Assembly: GCF_000003605.2 (NCBI RefSeq) | Contig: NW_003151266.1 | Location: forward strand, 84,069 to 107,627 | Length of the DNA: 23,559 nucleotides | Reading direction: 5' to 3' | DNA from: Saccoglossus kowalevskii | Taxonomy: Eukaryota; Hemichordata; Enteropneusta; Harrimaniidae | Shown: piece after piece, positions 9,801 through 18,937 of the stretch | How positions within the stretch are numbered: position 1 is the first letter of the stretch | Layout of the letters: every line of letters begins with the position of its first letter | Made by a program: the position numbers and the translations under genes | Notes under the pieces: model-generated | The model's input: only the letters and a program-made list of their open reading frames with translations | Told to the model about the DNA's origin: nothing | Database searches by the model: none

Positions 9801-12800
9801 GTATTTACAATCATGTTAACGCCCTCTTGTGTTCGCTTTACATTTTGCTACGCATGCTCTGTTCTCTCGTTGTGTTTTCCCCGCCATGTTGGTTCTGTTT
9901 TCCCGTTGATAAATAAACGGAGTTACTCGCTCGTTAGCGCTCCAACTGAAGTGTCTGGTTGTAGTCCAAGCTCTGTATACAACAGGTCTGTGTCCATACT
10001 GGCGCAGTAAAAATTTATTTACTTATTTAATTTTAATTTTGAGCAACTAAAAAAAATGTGCTGTTCTTGCATTAGTACCATCTCATTATCATCTGGAGTT
10101 GGAAACCCATGTAAAGAAATCCAACTTCTATTATACCTTGATTTTGTCTATAAAGGCAATTTTAATAAAGCTTGTTGGATGATTTCTATTGACAGGTATC
10201 ATTTTATAATTGATAGAAATCTGAAATGAGATCCCGCACTTTTTGTGAGTGAAATAATGAAAAATCGAAAGGATGAAAACAACAACAACTAAATGTGAAC
10301 CATTTGTCATTTGATAAAAAAAGAATTTGTAAGCTTAGGTACTGGGAGAAATTTGCATGCCATGCCATGCCATGCCATGCCTCTACAGGAGTGAAATATT
10401 GTCACAATCGGGAAAAATGTACAGACAAGACAATGTGAAAAAAAAAATGCACTGTTCATGCACTTCAAGCCCACCCCCATGATTCCTAATGGTTTACTGT
10501 AATTTTCGCTGAACAAATGATTCAGTGAAAATAAAATCCAGTGAATATACCTTTTTTTTATATATTTAACATTCAACTCGTCAAAAATCAGTGAAAATGA
10601 AGTCCATACAAAGCATCCAAACTGTTTTTTCAGCAAAAATTAATTTCAGCCAAAAGAAAGTATTTTACCGTACACATTAAATTTTAGCAAGACAATTTGT
10701 CATGTGTCATTGTACATGCTGCCTTAACATTAATGGCACATGATCATAACAATTTACATTAAGGAAATTTACAAGACAAGCAAATACATGTAATGTCTTA
10801 TAAAACCTCATCGCCCGGAAAACAGTTGTACAGTTTTTTTTAGGAAGATCAGTTTTCTTGTGTAAACATCGTTTTGGCATTACTTCATGTGTAACTCAGA
10901 AAATCGCCTCACGTGAAACCATCGTAAACGAATGTCAAATTACTGCTTGCCGCATTAAATTTTAACTCGGTAACGTCATCAGAACGCACAACTGTTAGCT
11001 CTTCTTTCTTGTTGACATTTTATTTTCGGTGTTTATCCCCAACAAAGCGTAACCGTATCTCCCACACAATGAAAGATAATAACGATTGAAATATGGACCT
11101 TCAGCCACAAAGCATGCACAAAACAAGCATTATCGTTATAACGACGGCCGCCTAAAGGCCGAGAACATGAAGACGTGTATACATGATGATAAACTGTACA
11201 TTAATTGACTCATGATAAGTCATTTTGTTGTTGTTTGGGATTTCTGTTTAAATGTCAAAACTTGTTATTGTGAATATTTTTCCAATCTTTGTGATGAATG
11301 TTTCCCTTGATAGCTTGAAGACATTTATAATGATCCCATTTTTGTGGTTTTACTCAGTTCTATTTTAAGGGACAGAACATTTGAATTTTCGAGGGAGATG
11401 AATCTTGTTTTAATTTTTTTTTTTCAATTTAAATTTTGTAAGTTATGACTTTCTGATATTTTCCTGAATCAATATTTTTGGAAATGAACTCTAATTTTTG
11501 AGCCAACATACAAAATTTGAGTCAATTTTCGGTATTAACGTTAAAAATTTGGCTATTTTTGTCCCAGATTTCTAAAGGAAATTAATTGCAGGCTATAAAC
11601 GGGACTATTTCATGAATTTGTGATGTAAAGAGGGAACTGGTGCTGAAAAGGTTAAAAATAGTTTGAATTTAACTTCCCTTTATCAGCACCTTTTCAAATT
11701 GGGGTTACCTTATTACTGTCCTTAAGTACAAATTATTATTCTAGTATTTTATGTTGCTTACATATTTTCAACAAATGCTAAAATCATAATTTCATTCATA
11801 TTAATAATGTAATTTGTATTTTGATTGGCTATGGCAAAGATGAACTGCAAGTTCATTGGTGATAGATAGTAATGAGATGATAATAATATGCATATTAAAA
11901 GATTGTGATTAGATGTTGAAACCTTTTTTTTTGTAATATTCAAATTTGCATTAATGAGATGCTAATTATATGCATCAGATTGTGATTGGATGTGACAATC
12001 ATGAGCTCCATAGTGATTGGTTATAATTTTGTTTGCAGCCAGTTGGATTTGTTACATTTGAAACAAGAGTGGGTGCTGAAGCAGCGAAGCAAGCCCTTCA
12101 GGTGAGTGTCCCCCTTTTTGCTCTCAAAAATTGTCATAAATTTAGAGAAAGTTAGGTAACATTAGCAACAAAAAAAAGAAAAAAATTGCTTCTTTCCTTG
12201 CCATCAAGATTTCTGAATCTGTAGACAGTATTCTACAAATTTAGAAATAGAATGAATTAAAGAAAACTTACAAATATTTGGCGAGAAATTTTAATAGATC
12301 AGCAAAAATTTCAGCAAATTAAAACTCTAATTATTAGTTGCAAAAAAAAATAATAACTAAATAATAATAAATATTACCATGAAATTGAATTTCTACATTT
12401 TCCACATGCATGTAGCATTTATGCTGAGAATGGTGGCCATTTTGAATATAAACTGGTTTGAACTGGAACCAACCAGAATATTCTGGACAAACCAGTTTGT
12501 ATTTCAAACTTACTTTTTTCATATGACTAAGTGGAACGAGAATCATTGGTTAAGATTTTTACTAAACAATTTTGAAAAAGAAAACAACAGAGTTGAGTTG
12601 TCATTCTTTTTATAAAACGTATTATAATCATTTTTATTGTTTACATATTTAGTTTTATTTTATTAATTCTGCATTAAAAGTGTCCCATCACTTACCTGCT
12701 TGTTTGCATGTTCTTTATTAACTCCATGTGTGACCTTGTAATTGAGACATGAACTTTGTACTTTTGCACTTTGCTTGTTATTTTGTCATGGTAACCACTA

Positions 12801-15800
12801 AATGTATTAACTCGGCTTAATTTACTGTAGTTGTGCTAAAAATCACTTGCTTTACTTTGAGAAACTAGATTTTTCTGCCATGTGGCTTTAAAAATCATCT
12901 AATCAAAGCCTTATGGGGGGACAGCATTGTTAACATTTGTCAATTATCAAGATGAAATGTTTTTTTTAATATTGTGAGGCAATGCACCCCTCCTTCCCAA
13001 ACATGTCATGCATCACATGCACAAAAGCAATTTGCATATCAGTTACAATTTTTTGTGATTGTCCCCCCGACTTGGTCCGGCGAGAATCGTAAAGTTTGTA
13101 GTAGTGATGATTTCAGCGCGATCGTAAGACTTGTTGTCTTATTAAATTAAGAATTAGCAAAAAATTTTACATTTTAATTATGTATTTTGAAAAAAATCAC
13201 TTCAACGCATGTGCACATTCAAATTGGGTTGATACAGGAAGTAGGATAATCACAATGCATTGTGGTATTGACACATGACCTTTCACCCACAGGGAGTACG
13301 GTTTGACCCAGATATACCACAGACTTTAAGGCTTGAGTTTGCTAAATCCAACACCAAAGTAAGCAAGCCCAAACAGTCGTCTCCACAGCCGCCCAATTCA
13401 CACCAAGCACTTGGACCACATTTAACACCAAGAGAGCCTTGTAAGTACATTCACCTTTCCACTTTCACCTTTCACCCCTCCCATGGCCTCAAGGTCACAC
13501 CCTCATGATGCTTTGGTCATAAATATGCTCACTTTTTTGTGTGCCTAATGTAGCATTTCACCTTTGACCTCATAAAGTTCAAAGTTCTGACTCACTTTTA
13601 TTAAGACACAAATTTATTAAATCTCACAATAATGTATGAACTTTGACCCACAATGTGTGTCACCCTAATTGTGCCCTGAAGAGTAATTTGAACTTTGACC
13701 CACAGTGTGTGTCACCCTAACTGTGATCTAAAGAGTAATTTGAACTTTGACCCAGAATGTGCGTCACCCTATCTGCGCCCTGAAGAGTAGTTTGAACTTT
13801 GACCTACGGTATGTGTCACCCTAACTGCGCCCGGAAGAGTATGTCAATGTCCCGTTGTTGATGATCCCTCAAGGTAACAATACTAGTAGTTACTAGTACA
13901 ATTTGTTGTTGTTGATTTTAGACTTGTATACTAGTAATTCATCCTTCAAAAAAAAAAACTAGGCACTTGTGCCCCAATACATGTGAACCAATAAGCGGTT
14001 AATCATTTTAAAATTGGTTGAGTAGGTTTATTCTCATATTAATGAGGTAATTTGCATATCATTAAGCAGGGGTCCTGTTGTGAAGTTTTGTTATCTTTCA
14101 CAAAGTACTTCTTATTTATTCGTGAATATTAAATAGGTAATTTGCATATTGTTCCTTTCACCACTATTGCCAACTGTTGCCATCTTTCACAAGTAGTTCG
14201 CAATTGTCTATGCATATTAATTAGGTAATTTGCATATCATCAACCTATTCACCACCATTATCAATAGTCGTCACCTTCCACATAATAATGTTTCCATATA
14301 GGATTCCAACAAAATTGAACATATTGACCAAAATATTTAAAGTGATATTCAAATTTCTCTTTTTGCTTGACAACTAACAAATATAAATTAGTGAAAACTT
14401 GAAAATATTTGGTGAAACAAACAAACAAATCTTGCTGTGATCCATAGTGACCTCCTTTTGCACTTTTCAGTATTGATATTGTATCTCTGACTAAAAGTTA
14501 TCCCTCTTTTTTTACAAATGGTTCATCCCTAATTGTGTTAGTTTTCATCATCCATTCATTTGAAAAATGATAAGCTCATTTAACGAGTGTGACCAGGGAG
14601 TATAGACACCCGTAATTGTCAGATTAATCTCGAGTAACGTCTCAATGATTTTGACGTCCTTTGTTGGGCAGCCATTATTGTTGCCCCTAATGGCTTATTG
14701 TGATGGTTGCCTTGGAAATCTATTATCGTTGGAGTCAACTAAAATTACAACATTTCCAATAATGGCTGAATTGCACAGTTGAGTTCCAATTTGAGAATTC
14801 GTTTTGTAAATTCATTACAAAGGAGATAAGATTATCGAGGAGTTTCTGTATTCCTGTTGCAAGAAGGTGGACATCTATGACAGAATGTAATGTTAGCAAA
14901 GCTAGGGAGGTTGAATGACCATTTCTGGCTCTACCCCTAAAACTGAATGGACTCTTCCCATGTCATGCCACCTGGGGAGTACCCCACTCCAACTACATGG
15001 TCTCTTCCAAAGTTGAAAGGTCATACCAGATGGGAGTTTGCTAATTATATATTCCCTGTCTATGTATGTAATGTAAACTGCTGTTTTTTAAAGGTTTGCT
15101 TTTCTTTTCTTAGATGATTTAGGTGCAGCTTTTTTCCCAGGTGCTCCGGAAGCATGGGTACATCATCCGTAAGTAATAGAACTTTTGCATGTATTAGCAT
15201 AAATTACTAATATGGTTTACTTTTGCATATATTAGCATAAATTACCATATGGTTTACATGTAGTTGCATAAATTACCATATGACATTGATCAGTATGTAT
15301 ATGTACAAAACTTAGCATGTCACCATTGTTTGTATTTGCATAAATCAGCAGAATTGCATAAATTAGCATATCACAGTGTGCATGTATTTGCATACATTAC
15401 CATATGGTATGCATGTATTAGCATAAATTACCACATGGTGTGCATGTATTAGCATAAATTACCATATGATGTGCATGTATTAGCATAAATTACCACATGG
15501 TGTACATGTATTACTATAAATTACCACATGGTGTACATGTATTACTATAAATTACCATATGGTTTACATGTATTAGCATAAATTACCATATGGTTGGTCT
15601 GCACGTATTTTGCATAAATTAGCATATAGTATGCATGTGCTTGCATAAATTAGCATATCACAGTGTGCATGTATTTGCATACATTACCATATGGTATGCA
15701 TGTATTAGCATAAATTACCACATGGTGTGCATGTATTAGCATAAATTACCATATGATGTGCATGTATTAGCATAAATTACCACATGGTGTACATGTATTA

Positions 15801-18800
15801 CTATAAATTACCACATGGTGTACATGTATTACTATAAATTACCATATGGTTTACATGTATTAGCATAACTTACCATATGGTTGGTCTGCACGTATTTTGC
15901 ATAAATTAGCATATAGTATGCATGTGCTTGCATAAATTAGCATATAATGTGCATGTATTTGCATAAATTACTATATGGTATGCATGTATTTTTATAAATT
16001 ACCATATGGTATGCATGTATTTGCATAAATTACCACATGGTGGGTGTGCATGTATTTTTATAAATTACCATATGGTATGCATGTATTTGCATAAATTACC
16101 ATATGGTATGCATGTATTTTTAAAAATTGCCATATGGTATGCATGTATTTGCATAAATTACCACATGGTGGGTGTGCATGTATTTTTATAAATTACCATA
16201 CACTGTCCTTGTATTTTCATAAATTACCATATGACATTGATGAGTATGTATATGCACAAAACCAAGCATATTACCATTGTTTGTATTTGCATAAATCAGC
16301 AGAATTACATAAATTAGCATATAATGGTGTGTACAAATTTTCCTAAACTACCATATGATGGTATCAGCATCTCGGTTAAAACAACTTTTTATCCAATCAT
16401 TTTCAATATTGGATATAAAAAATCAAATTATTGTCTAATTATTAGTTTTTTTTGTTGTTGTTTAATTATTGTAGGTTAGCAGCGTATGCAGAGTTAGGTC
16501 CAGCCATGCACCATCCGGCATTTTCGCATCCAGCGTTACACGCTCAGGTACAAGGCGACCCTCCAAAGCTAACGTATGTGGTGGTATGTCTGTCATTTGT
16601 ACCCAAATTGTGCACTTATTTATTTCGTGATAAAATCTCACCACGGGCCATGACGCATCACTTAGTCAACAACCCATTTCTTATTCAATCTCATTCATAT
16701 GCTTGGAGTACAGATTGCCATGACAACCATTTTGTGCTGCTCATTTTTAGATCAATCTACCAAAAAAAAAAAAAAATGGTATGAACCAAAATGTTGGGTT
16801 GCCATGGACACATAGTACTTTGAAATGCACATCAGCACATCACCTTGGAAACCGATTTATTCATGTAGTGTATAGTTGAGGAGACTGTAGCTTTCTGGAT
16901 ACTAAACTCACCCACTGGGAGCACAGCACTCACCCCCGGAAACAAGTGCACAGATATACCAATCACCCTTTATCACTGTACATGTGGGACAAACCATTAC
17001 CCAGAATAGGGGTATATAATTTTTCGCCCTTCACCCCTTACTGTGAATGGTTTCTCCCACATGTGAACATATTGTAATGCTATTTATATAAATAAATGAA
17101 CTGAATTCTGGGTAATTGCGTTTTTCGATGGGTATTGATTACCCTTCATGCAATTTCTTTATATTTGGTTTGACTTGCTTTTTCGTTAATTTCATCATTT
17201 TTCCCAGATTTCATTTTGTTTGATTTTTTTGTGAAATGTGATTATGCTGAAATGCATCACAACTACTGCAGCATACTTTGTTTTATCTGAAAATTTGTTT
17301 TGGATGATACACATTTTTATAAATTTAAAGGAAAAAAAAAAATTTCATTTTGCAAAATAGGTTCATGATTTAAATAAAATAAAGTTTGCTGCAGTTACAA
17401 CAAGTTTTTTTTCATTAATCTAGGGGAGCTGATTCGAAAATATGCAAATTGCACACCTGGTATGATAAGAACCTCTAGGACTATTCGAATTTTTAACTTT
17501 GAACACATTTTTTTGAACTTTGCTACCATGGAATGTTTTTCACGAACACTAAGTTTAAAATTACTATTCACAAAAGAAAACTATTTATTCTTAACAGTTG
17601 GTCAATTTGCATATTAAGGGTCCTTTAACTATTTGGGGAAAAACTTATAAACCCCTTAACTACTTGATTCTATGGATCCTCACAGCAGCCACATATTTTT
17701 TCTTTCTTTTTTTTTCTCTTTACCTCCCGCTTCGCCACAGCCCTCCACTTCACACTATTTTCCCACCAGTAAGTTTTCGTGACTCGATGGCCATTCCAAG
17801 ATAACACATCGCTTTCAGGTAGCCAATTAAACAACAGTTATTTTTCTCTCTCTTCATCATTAGAACCCGCTATCTTAATTGGAATCGGCACTGAGATCAC
17901 ACCTGCACATTTTGCATAGATACTGAAAATTGCATGACGCAAAAAAATAGAGAAAGCTGCGATTTTTTTTTTATGACAAAATAATTATTATCCATGAATG
18001 CATGATGCATAACAAATTAAAAAAAAAATTATCCAATTAAACGAAAATTAAAACACCTATTAAATTATGAATAATTTAAAGAAACTGAGTCATTAATAAA
18101 TTTAATTTTAGCACCTCTCAAGAGATTAATGACCATTATTTACCTCAGCTGATTCTATGTATTGGGGGGGGGGGGTCGTCATCTGCGCTCGCGCGGGAAT
18201 TGAGTCCCAAGCGATGATAACAACACACGTTTAAAATGCAAATGCTCATGGGTAGACGCTTGTTTGTCAACAATGACACGCTATGGCCATCTGACGCATG
18301 CATAGGTGACGACTCCCCCACTTTAATACTCAGCGTTCTTATTCATGTGCGTTACTAAACTAAGTATATTAGAGTATTACTCCCATAATGCACTTTTTTC
18401 AAAGACCTGATAAAAGAAAATATAAAATATAAAAGAAGCATCATCTCAATGAAAAAACATAAATCTTTGAAAAAGTGTTTACTTGTATTTATTCTGGCGA
18501 TAAGATGCTTTAATAAAAAAATGTAAACATCAAACTGAGACTTTTTATTTTTTAAATGTCGACATTTATTCTACTAAAATTTTTTGAATTTTCAATTTAT
18601 AAATGTATAACATTTTTCAATATGTATTTAATTGCAAAAAAAGATATATAACAATGCTCCAGGTTTATTTTGTGAATGGTGGCAAAAACTTTCACTTATT
18701 TAGGTTTGTTATTCTTTATTAATAATAGGAATAGCACCCTCATTATTCAAAATAATAAATTTCATTTCCTTCATCATGACAGTGACACAGCGCCCTCAAT

Positions 18801-18905
18801 TGGTGAAAGTTGTAAATTGATAAATACCATAAAGATGAATATAAATTTCCCATTTATATCCATGGATTTTTCAGAGTAAATATATAGGGCTGGTGGTCAG
18901 AATTA

Positions 18906-18937
<32 letters not shown>

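Noticed and set aside
13275-13508. 77-codon frame with its own ATG over the exon at 13293
   Set aside because: This is the real exon read through its acceptor and donor. The ATG at 13275 is inside the intron and the tail after 13440 is intronic.
15264-16346. Frames over the 31-bp satellite (Met-Val-Cys-Met-Tyr-Leu-His-Lys-Leu repeats)
   Set aside because: Periodic artefacts of a non-coding minisatellite located in an intron.
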